Positions 33,701 to 45,170 of a stretch of DNA of 64,000 bases are shown piece by piece. This DNA is from Neospora caninum Liverpool. Taxonomy: Eukaryota > Apicomplexa > Conoidasida > Eucoccidiorida > Sarcocystidae. A model generated the notes under the pieces. It was not told the DNA's origin and did not search any database. It saw only the letters and a program-made list of their open reading frames with translations. The stretch is taken from positions 837,920 to 901,919 of the forward strand of contig NC_018395.1 in NCBI RefSeq assembly GCF_000208865.1, given 5' to 3'. The position numbers and the translations under genes were made by a program. Within the stretch, counting starts at the first letter, position 1; each line of letters starts with the position of its first letter.

Positions 33701-36700
33701 AAAAATTCCTATGGATCTGTCATCCACCTGATCGATGACTGTTGCCCGACGCCGGGCTGCCTTGGCGTCGACATACCTGCACAAAGCACGATGCGATGAA
33801 GCCAAGCATTTGAGTGATGAACTGAACCAGATTTTTGCCGTGTGCCGCTCGCTGTTCCAGACGCGTGTCCGTCCTGTTTGGACACACAACGATAACTGTT
33901 CCTCTGTCACTTATACCTACGAATGCAAATGCCCATATACATGCATACATCGACATATATATATATATATATATATGTATATGTATAGACTGGCACCGAG
34001 GGATCTTTGCCTGCACTTTGTTTAGTAGAGCTCTGCACCTCGAAATCCGCACCACGGCTGCGGACTCTGTACGGACCTGCTAAAGCCGAGCAAGCGGTGG
34101 GTGAAGCAGCAAGCTTTGATCTGATGGAAAAGTAGGCTTATGTTGAGCCGGGGTACCACCTCGTTAACGATCGCCGGGAAATCCACGTGAGAGCTTGACT
34201 TGAGGACAGCGCCGACCTGTACCGGCAATGCTGAGGTCAGGAAGCCTCGAAGGAACTGGGTGTAGATGTCTTCCGCATTCTGCAGGCGCAAGAAGCAAAC
34301 TAGGAATCTGACGGAAACTTGTTGGCGCAAACAGTCAGAGCATTTGGCTTCTTTTCGACTTGTATATTCTTGATCCAAACGCCCGGCGGCCTACTACGTG
34401 TCGCTCAGCTGCTCGCATATCGTGCTTCTGTTTGTGTATGCGTGCGCATATGCATGCGAACATCTGCAACCCGGCACAGACGAGATTCAGTCCAGGAGGG
34501 TAGGAGTGCACTGGGAAGATTGCTGGAACCTGACTAGTTCAGTACAATTGAAAACATCAGGCACTGCTTTCTGCCTCGGTGAAAGCTGCTGTCACTGGAC
34601 CACCCCTTTCAACTGTTGTTGACAGGGAGTTTTGATTGCTCAGCAAAAATCGCGTGACAAGGGAACGAAATGTCTCTCGACCTATCTGAAGTAACAGAAC
34701 AACCACTCGTGTGTCCTGTAAACATGTGCGCTGGCGAATGCGAACACTGCGCTCGCGATCGAGTTTAGCCTTGCCATTTCCTTGGATATGCACATTTGCG
34801 GAGGGTGCAGCAGACTGAAGCCCAGTGTCTGCGTATTTCTTTGTATACTGTCGCTTCGCTTCCACGCGCTTACGGCATCGTCTTCGTCCAATTCTTCTTC
34901 GTCCTCGTCTGGCCCATCGCGCAAGAGTTTCATTTCTTGCTCTCTTGACAGTCTCTGCTTCGACCGACTCTTCTCGTCGGTCTTCTTTTGCATGCTCTGG
35001 AGCAAGGCCACCGCCTCGGCATCGAGACCTGGGACTTCGACAGCGCTTTGGTCGAGGAACCGTTCGACAGTAGCTGGAGCTACGAAGGCCGCCGCGGACG
35101 CAGCCAACAAGGGAACCACGAGGCCGTGCCTCTCGGCGCTGAAACCTCCGTTTCTCTGAAGCAGAAGAAGAAGACGGACGCAGGCTGCGAGGGGACGGCT
35201 ACGCCCGAGCCTCGTGTCTAAAAAGTCCTGTTGTTTCTTGTCTCGCAGGAGCACTACTCTTTTGCATTGCGGAGACGGGCGTCTCGGCTGCAAGGTTCCA
35301 TAGGCGTAAGCTGCCTCAGGAGCTGGCGCTGCTGCGATAGCGGAGGCTGCAGCGGCTGCTGCGTATGCCCGTTCCTCAGCACGGTTTGCATCGTAGAGGT
35401 CTCCGGGAGCCGTAGGCAAATGGCGATAAAGAGTCACTAAGGACGCATCTCCTTCGACCGCAGCTCGGAGGTGCTGACGACGCAACACCAGAGCTTCGTA
35501 ACCTGAGCAGAAAGAAGACTGGTGCTTGCCCGGTGCCTGGTCTCTAGCGACGCAGTGCGGATGCTTGTGCAAAGAGTTGATCTAGGATGAGCATGAGCTG
35601 CGTTTCTATTCTAGGTGTGAACACGACTCGAACGCACAACAGCTATTCACATACAGCAGGTCTGCGGCTCGACTCCAAGCGAAATGCACGGCGGAAGTGA
35701 ATCTATCTTTGCTTGGGTAAACAGCGGGGACCACTTCATGAAATGTCGTTCTTGACAGCAGCGAAACTTTTCAGGAGTTTCCGCTCTCCTTCCTGCTGGC
35801 GTTTTCTACCTTGTCTTGTATGGCTTTCCGGTTCGAAAACCTGTTCTGCACTGCTGTGTGTTCTTTTGCTGCCAAAACAGTGAACACTTGGGTTCGGGGT
35901 TAAACTACGTTTCTACTTTAGTCAGAGGCAAGTTGGGACAAGTATTTGGCAGCAACGTACAGACGATTCCTACGACATGCTGAAGAGGAATGCGCACCCG
36001 TCCTCTCCTGAAGCATGCACGAGGATAGGGGCATCCGCTGACTTTGCCGTCGCCTGGGAGATGAGGCCCTCAAAGGCGAGCGTCAGATGTCGAAAATAAC
36101 TCACCTTCAACTAATGCCTCAGCTGCTCTTTCCCCGGGTGGGACAGGCGCGAGAGTGACTCGCAGCTTGAGGCCACCCTTCATGAGACCTACGCTACCTT
36201 GGGATCCCAAACGGGGATACCTGATGCATCACACATGCGTTCCAGAGCACAGGCACACAGTAGGTGAGGCTCGCTGGCACACAGAGGTACAGACATATAT
36301 ATAGCATGCATGCGTACAAGGATATACGCGTATACGAGCGGAGTCTATATGTGTATAAATGAGCATATACATGAAAACCTACATGGACGTGGACAGGAAG
36401 GGCGGGACACAGCCGCGTATCCCGGCGTTCTGTTCCCCGTTCTGCTGAGAAAGCACCAAGATGCGGCGGACTTGACGAGAAAAACGGAACTCTCGACGAA
36501 TCGATCCGGCTGTTGGCTTCTCCCTCACAGTCTAGCACCTGAAGAGGGTTTAATGTCAACGTACAAAACTCGACTGCCCACGACCTGATGTTGGCACATT
36601 TACCCACACAGGCGGGTTCTTCAGTGCGTGCTGATTCGTTACCCGGACTTACTCTGAGGCTCGATCCACGGTGCCAGCAAGCTGCTCCGAGGTGCGCGAT

Positions 36701-39700
36701 CGACCGGATATGTGCGACGACACGGTAGGTATCGACTTATGCTTTCGTCGGGACTTGCTTTCTCGCTCCGCGTCTTCAAGCGCGACAGACGGAGGCGCGT
36801 CGTCTCTGTGCCCCGACCCACCAGGGGCCTCAATGGACCTCGAAAAAAGGTAACTGAGTGGAATTCGCGACGTGCTGGCGTCTTCGGTGTCTTCTCGACT
36901 GGAGACGCGCGTGAAACTGAGAAGCCGTCGCGATCGTGCAGGAACCTGATGGACGCTGTCTGACGGCTGCGGCAACAAACGACACCGTGGCGAACAGCCA
37001 CAGCTGTGGCCTAGTCAGTGCTAGATGGCTGTAACTCCTCGCACTGCAGTCGTGTGCATGCTTAGGCTGCGATTACGCTGCGAAGTATACGTATGATGCA
37101 TATCGGAAAGCCACTGTCTTCAAGCGGATCCACTGTACTTTCTCTCGAGCCCAGCCTATGTTGGAAGCCGAAATGTCCCGAAAAGCAGCTCTCGTCTCCA
37201 AATGGATTCTCGGGTTTCGAGCTCAGACTGCTAAGATCAATATGCGAACCGCATGATCGAGAGACGCATGCGACCTTCCAATACGGTTATGCACCTTATA
37301 TGCTTGCATACATCATTAAGGCGAGACATAGGGGAGGTATCCCTGTCTTGAATTGCCATGGGATGAGCCGCAGGGTCTGTCAGCTCAGGCACGCCAGTTT
37401 TGGGCGATGGCAGGCTCCAGTCAGGCCGTGGGAAGGGATGCAACCAATCCACTTCCTTTCTCCCTGTTTCACTTGTTTTCTGCTGCGAGACGCTGTAATC
37501 TGCCCAGGGGCCCAGAGGCTCTCGAGGCAGCACAGACCACGATGTGACCTTCGGCCGCGGTACCACAACTGCGGGGGGTGGCAGAGTGGCTCCACTTGCT
37601 GAGGAAGCAACAATGTGGGGCCGCACAGGCCAAGAATCCAACGCCGGATCGGTGGCGGCGGGGTTGTAAATAGGTCGTGGGAGTCGAGGAGACGAGAGAG
37701 ACTGAGAAGGGGCTGGCAACACACGCTCGACAGGTGTATTCCGGATCACGGCGGATTCACCTAGGGGTGTTAGTTGTTGAGGGACCACGTCTGCGTCGTT
37801 GGGCGGAGCTCCGTGACTAGCGTTGGCGGAGAAGGTCGGCGGAGAGGGTCGGCGGTGTTCTCCACCTGGATGAGGGGACACGGAATCCAGTGGAGTGGCA
37901 GGTTGTGCCTCAGCTGTATTGAGTTTCTGACCAGACGTCGCCTCTGTCTTCCCGGCGGTCCCTTCCGCTGTTAGCATGTCGCGAGGGTCAGCTGGGGGGG
38001 AGGACCGGACGTGTTCCTCGGCAGCCGCTGCCGAATCAGGCTGTTCCACGCCAGCAGGGGACTGGGAGGCTTCGGTCCCGAGCTCACGTCTCTGTCGCTT
38101 GATAGAGATAAGTTTCCTGTTGAACAGTTTCTGGCCGTGACCTTCTCGCCGGGTCGCATGCGCGTCCGGATCGTGGGCGACGGGGGCGTTTGCGCCATGC
38201 GGGTCTCGGTGTGAGAGCCAGGGGAATTTGGCTGGCTCTTCCGGAACGGCGATTTGCCGCGCAGCCTCGGCGGCGGCTGCGACGACAGCTGCAGCTTGGT
38301 AGGCCTCCTGCTCGAGTTCGGCAGCCATGGCGGCGGCAACTGCGGCAGCTTCTCCCTGCGCTGCCGCAGCCATTTCCTCGTCCCAGCGCGGGACAGCCAA
38401 TCTCAGCTGCGTGTTCTGAAACAAAATGCTCCCGCGTCTCGAGAACGGCCCGAAAAGGGAAGGTATTTGCAGCAAATCCGTGCGGGATCTGCCAGCAGAC
38501 AAGGAGTTCGCGACCTGGCGCGGAGCTCCGCAATGGGAAGGCGATACGGCGGGGCTGCACGCCAGGAGCGGGTCCTGTGTGTCTCCAGTTTGCTCGAAAG
38601 GCGTGTCGATGGGGATGACGGAGTGAACCGATTGCTGCTTGGTTGTCTCACCCTCACAGTTCGGTGACTCCGAGCTGGAAGAGAAAGGAACGTCGACGTA
38701 AATGGAGACAGGAGATGCAAGCGCCGCTGAACTGGAGGAATAGTTCTCGGACGAAGGAAAGAGTTCCTTGTATTCTACAACTGGGGCAAGAGGTGGTGGG
38801 CGCGTAAGGCATGTGAGTTCAGGAGAAATAGGAACGGAAGCGGTCGTCTTTAGAGGAGCAGCGCAGCCTGAAATCGGAGGAGCACAATTCCGGGAACAAA
38901 TGCAGTTTCTCGCCGGAAGCGTTACCGCTGACGTTGGCGCTGACAGTATGGGTAGGCGAGGATTTTGTGGCGCCGTGCTACTGCTCTTTCCACCTTTCAA
39001 TGAAACATCTGTTTTTCGTTAAAGGTACGAAGATGCTCATGACGAGAAACGTGTGTGAAGGATCTCCCTGTGTGTTCGCCAACATGAGGGGGAGCTCTAG
39101 AGGAAGAAAGAGGTTAAGCCGGGAGGTGGCTGGGACATCAGGGGAACCGGGAACGTCGTGATGAAAACAGGAGACAACAGGAGAGAGAAGTCGATGAGGT
39201 TCGAGAGCTGGACCATCCGAGACGGCTGCAGGTGTCTTAGGTGAGGTTCGAACTTGATGGAAAACCACGTTACAACTAGCCGCGAGAACGAACCTGCATG
39301 ATGTAGCTCCACACTGAAAGATAGTTCCTCAAGACTTTCTGTCAGAAGCATCCCAAAAGAGAACTCTGCACGCTCTTCGTCCCCTGCTGCGTCATGTCCA
39401 GCAGTCACGTCGTCTGCGCTGCGTCCGCAGCCGGCCACGTCTGCTGTATTCCCGTAGTCCCAAAGGCTGGGTAACAGGTGATTAGCTGTTGAAGAGAAGG
39501 TGGGGACTTTCAGAGGCACGTGAGCTCTCCGAGGGAGTTTCCGGCCGTTGATTTTGCAAGAAACCGAACAAAGTAATGAGGAGGCCAGAAGGCGTCGGAG
39601 ATGCTCGGAGGGAGGAAGCGAACGCTGCTGAGAGAGAGAAAGGAGAAACCCACGAAATATCGCTGGCGAATGTGGAACTCGTCGTGAGAGGGGGACCACC

Positions 39701-42700
39701 TTCCACAGAAGGCCTTGAACTAGGCACTCACACAACGCATCCGCCAGCAGTTGGTTTCAAAACGGCTGTGCACCCGCACAGCCCTTCATGTTCACCCCGA
39801 ACTGTGAGCCATACTGTGGAAAGGAACGAACAGAAAAGAGAAGGAATAGACCCAGTCTCCGCTCTCTGTCTCACTGCCTGGCCTAATGGGTAAATATGGG
39901 ACACGGGATTCGTGCCAAATGCACCTGTTACGCTCCAGGGAAGACCTATTCGGAGCGGGTCTGGTGCGCGCTCCGTGATCACAATTATGCGACGGTGCTT
40001 GAGCTACACCTAGGCATTTTCCGCCGCACGAGTATCAGAAGGCAGACCTGGTCAGCACGCTGTTTATTGGGCTGAGTAAGCAACAGTCTTCTGAGTGGCG
40101 CTCCGGGACGTCTTCTCTGTTGCATTTCGAATTTGAGAGAGATAGCCTCGAAAAGTTCCTCAAGATTGAATCGCCATTCTGAACGGCCAGCCCGTGAGCT
40201 GTCACCTTGCTCCGAAGGGCCGGTGTCAGATGCACGCCACAAGGACTGCTGGAGGCTTTCCCCCCCAGAAAATGCCGTATCGACGTGGTAGAAGAAGACC
40301 TCTTCCGCCTCAGCGAAAATTTCTCTCTGAAGAGTTACGGCGTCCTCCTCAGCGCTGGTCCTGATACACGGGGCGTGTGAAAAGACAGGCACGTTCTGTT
40401 GACCTCCGTTTATACGCGCTGGCTATCAGTGCATATAGACTCTGCCCATTCAAAAAGGGAACAGATTGAGTGCACACGGGTTCAAGCAGGAAGCCTGCCT
40501 ACTTGAAGCGTTTCCAGGCCGTATGCGGCAGTTTATCCCTAAAATGAGATCAAAGTGAAAACAATGATGTGTGTGTAAATATCATTGTGTTTTGGTTCTG
40601 TCGCAAACCAGTGAGATCACAAGTTATGGTTTTGTGCTCGTGAGTGTCTCTGAATAACCAGCTGAGTGCTTCTACGATAAGTATATCAGTCCATTACCAA
40701 TGGCGGTGTGTAGGACTTCCTATGCTCCTAACATAGAGGCTATTTGAGGCAACTTTGAGCGTGGTTTCTATTCCTGCAGGGTTCTCAGAACCATCTAAGT
40801 GTATTTAGAAGATAGCTCCAAAGCATCCTCCGGCACAGTCCATATTCCAGTACGGCATTTAGACTTGGGATAAAATTTCACTATCCGTGTTGGCATCTCC
40901 TGTGACGCTGCAGGGAATGTTTCGCAACCACCCCCCACAGAGGGTTCTGATGCATCTGGGACGGATATAACTGGGAAACTTAGGGTGTGTTTTCGCGCGA
41001 TATGCCAGATTGATACGATGGAGACCCAAGATATCCGGGCATTTGCATACTCACTGAATAAGTGCTATCTTCATCTCGAGGTTTGTCTGGCAGAAACCAT
41101 GTCTTTTGCGGACTTCGAGAAGCTCCTGCCATTTTGATTCCAAGTCATTCCCATATCTGCTGAAGAGAAGCGCCTGACCGTCGCGTTGCAACCGGAGCTG
41201 TCTCCTCTGCTTCAGGTGTTGCAACCAGCTCTGCCATTGCTGCAGGAGTCACAGAAACCCGCGCACATTCCACAGGGCAGAACAAGAAGACGCCCCTTGC
41301 TGTTGGTGCAACGGTTGCCGAGTTGCAATGCATGCGGAGTAGCAGAGGCAATGGATGCCTAGCGGCCTGGAAACACAATTTACGTTTTGGGAGACTTGCA
41401 AGGCCGCGGGGAGAGCCGGCTCTTCAACTGTAATGCTCCCGTACTCTTCGCCGATCTTCATGTGTCGTTCCTTCGGCACTTCTTCACAGAGTCTAAATAG
41501 AAGAGACTCTTTACATGCGTTACAATTAATTTTGCAACGAAAGCAAATAGGTTCAATCAGTTGACTCTGTACGGGTCGGCTTCTCAGCACCGCTGTATAA
41601 AGCATATCGATGCACGTGGAATACAGGCATCATTCTTTATGTGTTACCGTGGGCCGTCGTGCTCCCAGTTGACTGTCCGTATACCGTATCGCTTGTTTAC
41701 TATCATTTCCATACGATCGATGTAATTAGAGCATTCCCTGTGTAAGAATACTACTGGGAACAAATGTTAGCCTCATTGGTGTAGGCCCCTGCACGTTCTT
41801 CAATGACCAGCGACGGCAGGCGAGTTGCCAGAGATTCTTGTCTGCCTTACTGGCACCAGTGATAAACAAGACAAATATACCTGTGGATGAGATTGCTTCC
41901 ATTGAACGAGAACGTGCTCGGCATGACGAAGTTCTTGTTTCATTGCCTCCGTGGGTGATTCGCCTCTTGAGATGGCACGCAGCGCCATGGGGGTATAGAC
42001 ACCAAGCCGCTGCCTTACTTCCTCACTGTAGAGGATTGCACTGCGCAGCCTTGTAGTTAGTTGTTCTCCGCTTTGGTAATTGCTTAGAAAGCAGTAGACT
42101 TCGTAAAGGCGCAGAACATCGTGAGCCAAGACATCTTCACTGCCGAAAAGGTAGTGATCCGTTAGACACACATGCATAATGTCGACAGTAAGCTTGAGAT
42201 GCGGCTGCACCTGAGTATACCGTAGTGGCGGCCGTAGACATTTGATCCCTTTTACTCTACGAATTCTTTGCAGAAGAGTCGACCACGGATAAAAGGGAAG
42301 CAGCAACGGAGAGTGCTCTTCTAAGCTGTACCCTCTCTGAAACCTCCACCATTGTGACCCAGGAAGCAGCATATCAATATCGAATTGGAGCAGACGGCCG
42401 TAGAGGGAGAGCAATCGCTGCACCTCTGCGTCATTCGCCAGAACGTCTCTTGCCTCGGCAAGGCTCTCCTCGGGTCTCGACGCCTCTTTGCTCTCGTGCG
42501 GCGTATCAAACGGATCTGCGGTCACGCCAGTGAGGATGTGGATGCGGGAAGCAAGCTCGCGTAGAAGCTGAGCACGAACTGAGGCGAACGCGACGGGCTT
42601 TGTATGTCGCCAATGATCCAGACGGGCCAGGGTGTAGGAAATACATGACTGCGGAGCGAAGTCTTCGAAAAGAGATTCCTGCTTCGAATTCACTGTAGAC

Positions 42701-43275
42701 AATGAGGACGTTTGGTTTGCCGATTCTTCCGGAAAAACCTTTCGTCTATCCCATACCACGAGACTAATGACCGTGTCAGAGAATGGCAACCGCAGCCTCT
42801 TCTGCCGAAGTTCTGCTGCAACCGTTTTCTCTCCAGAGACGGGTTCCCCCGCCGCAGCTGCTGCCGGGGGATCGAGGGCCCCTTTCTCCGGGTCAGCTTC
42901 TGAAGCGCTTAGATCCAATTCGCTAGCAGCTTGACCGGGTTCTTTGTCCCCACCGCTTTCACATGCTTCATTTCTGTTGTAATGGATCTGATCATTCGAG
43001 ACGACCAGCAGTTTCTCAAGTACTTCCATTTGCACGCAGCTTGCGACAGCCTCCACCCGAGCCAAGACTTCCTGCTCCCGTTTCCCGACATGGCTACCAT
43101 GAAAGAAAGATGTCTGAAAATTTACATGCACCCGTTTCTGTTTCGTTTCATGACCGATCAGCTCGCCAGGTTCCCGAGGATCGTCCACACACACTGAAGT
43201 CCCCTCGCGACGAACTGGCGTCGTAACAACGGCGTTCGCCGGGGAATTGGCGAGATCTCCTGAGTCGAGACCCAT
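26653..43275 (-). CDS. CC2D2A homologue, ciliary transition-zone (MKS module) protein
   Basis: Scaffold of the ciliary transition zone, where it works with B9-domain and other MKS proteins. The whole CC2D2A architecture can be followed. Exon 43275-41851 has a YLFGSEDVLAHDVLRLYEVY block before a helical segment. Exons about 40360-40047 and 39627-39294 hold the CC2D2A-type N-terminal C2 (CSVSCKINGRKL). Low-complexity exons at about 39.0-36.6 and 35.6-34.7 kb follow. The central C2 has RLYNVPLRLEP, VVEVKYVNRARG, NPIINQ (ends 33171) and, after a phase-0 intron, LTLPKVSG...RRFLGSLALPW (32769-31800). The transglutaminase-like fold has ISLFPVVEDR (ends 30991), DVGCGDSRGHALLLCCFF (30682-30539), then GVQYVVLR...VQVWDP (from 30015) and IDLVFNNENVLTNLQ. 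The C-terminal module (27804-about 28010; 27515-26653) ends VFAYPCGVYSGWV. Splice phases agree at the joins I checked. Several linking exons and the N-terminus are unresolved; the frame is open about 10 codons above the chosen ATG, so an upstream exon is possible. Confidence 0.85.
27701..27768. repeat. TA-rich microsatellite
   Basis: An (AT)n run interrupted by single C bases. On the minus strand it falls in the 288-nt intron (27516-27803) before the last exon of the CC2D2A-like gene. Confidence 0.95.
33952..33986. repeat. TA-rich microsatellite
   Basis: An (AT)n run followed by GTATATGTATA. It probably lies in an intron of the CC2D2A-like gene, just upstream (minus sense) of the C2-domain exon. 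Confidence 0.9.
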
Positions 43276-45170
43276 TGGCACAACGGTTCGTTCTGCATAT
43301 CTATGCTATGATGACATCCAGACGTCAAGGCTAGAAGTTTAGAGAGAGAGAACAATACGAAGGCAGATTGCTGGAGACCTGTGTTTGTCAAACGTACGTA
43401 TCTACGTATATCTCGTACATCTTATCACTGTACGTATACATATATATCCACAGGAATACACAGATATGGACGCAGACACATGTGTGCCCATGCGCGTTCC
43501 TATATGTTGCTTCATTGTCTACAAAGGGAGCCAGACAAACATGTTTATCGTATATATGTATATATATGATCAGAACGCCGCAACCACAAACATGTAACGG
43601 CGCCAGCCGTACACCCTACCTCCTTTTCGAGTTGTTCACCCTCCAGTCGGCAAGACGATGAGTGTTCAAGGTAGCTGGATGACATGTCACAAATTGAAGA
43701 GTCTGTTCAGCGACGATCACGATTCGTCGACGTCGAAATATGAGCTTGCTTATGTGCGTGGAAGGCGGCGGAGGCTGGTGTCAGTTGCATTGCTAAGGCC
43801 GGTGCATCACATAGATATAAAGAAGAGTAACAACAGAAAATCGAATGATAGCGTACAGCAGCAGTAATGAAAGTAGGGGAGAGGCGTCACTATCCTGTGC
43901 GTACAACGAAACGAAGGAGTACTTGATTACCAGAGTGGGCTAATTCCTGGGCGCATTCAGGTGAAACGCAAAGAAAGGGTAGGCAACCCCTAAAGCGGGG
44001 TGCTGGCATTCCCGGGTACTTCCAAGTAGGAAAGAATTACCCAGAAAGAGAGGGTGCCAAGCTACACTGAGGCTGTGTGCGTTTGAAGCGCTGCCGCTCA
44101 TGATATTTACATTTGCTTCGTGATTTCGGCAGTTTCAGATCAAAGGTTGGAGTCTGGAGGTCAACACTATTCAGGCAGGGGTAATGGAAACAGAACATCT
44201 TGTACAAATGAACATCTCGACCGCGAGTCTTTTCCCCTCTTAATCCTCTCGAACGACGAACACCCAAACCTATGGTGATATCCGTGAGTCGATTTAAAGC
44301 CAGCAAACGGCTCATGAAAGACCACTTTAACACTAATAAAGAACTGGAATACTGGACGGTACAGAGAAGAAGGCACAATGAAGTGGTAATCTGCTGCATG
44401 CTAACAGTAGTACAGGAGCGTCAACCTCGATTTCCTGTTGACAAATGCCTCACGGAATCGTGCACACCCTGTCTCTTTCGACGTCTGTGCTCTGGTAGTG
44501 ATAGCCTGCGGTGGGAGAACCAACGAACCGCACAGAGCCTTCTGTTCCTTTTGAGGGGCAGTTCATTGTACAGCGAGGCCATTGATAGGAGACCCAAAAC
44601 TTTCGAGAGAAACCTGCCTTCTTCGTTTTTTTGCAACTTTGCGGCCCCACACGAGCTGGGTCTCAAAGTTTCCCTTTGTCGCTCCGTGGTCCTTCCGAAG
44701 CTGTGTTGCTACGAAGTCCTGGTCGTACTTCAGCGTATGTTCTGGTCCGTAGAAGGTACGCTCATGTCGTCCAATTTTTTTTGGTTCCAAGAGCAAAACA
44801 CACACCTCGTGTTTCTTAGCTGAGACAGCGAGAACATCCTCCTTCGCCCACAGCCCCTTCAGCGAATGGCGGCAGACTGAAGCTCGAGCCCCCATTCCCT
44901 TACTGTTGACTTCTGCAAATCGAAAACATGGTGATGAGCCGTTCCAACGGCGGCCACAACACACTGCCATGAAGTAGTCTCACGAATGCCCTCGAAACAA
45001 TTCCGCGAGATATCTTGGAAGCTGATTTAAAGTGGAGGAACTGCGGAACATGGAAAAGGTGTGGCGCTCACCGGACTGACGTCAGACGCAGGACGAGAAG
45101 GGGGGGCACTTGCATCTACTGCTCATTTTTACGCGTCTCAGCCTCCCAATTTTTCTGCACACTATAACGC
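43276..45170. promoter_or_regulatory. Divergent intergenic region between CC2D2A-like and TTLL-like genes
   Basis: The two genes point away from each other here, so both promoters must lie in these 1.9 kb unless an unseen first exon intrudes. TA/GTATA-rich sequence lies at about 43430-43570. One minus-strand stretch at about 44970-44563 is open for 135 codons and looks mildly coding (EPKKIGRHERTFYGPEH). It could be an N-terminal exon of the CC2D2A-like gene, but I could not join it by clean splice sites. No defined promoter element could be assigned. Confidence 0.45.

Noticed and set aside
44272..44823. 183-codon + strand frame in the divergent intergenic region.
   Set aside because: Cys/Phe/Leu-rich and unlike a conserved protein, and a competing minus-strand frame covers the same DNA. 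Neither is supported.
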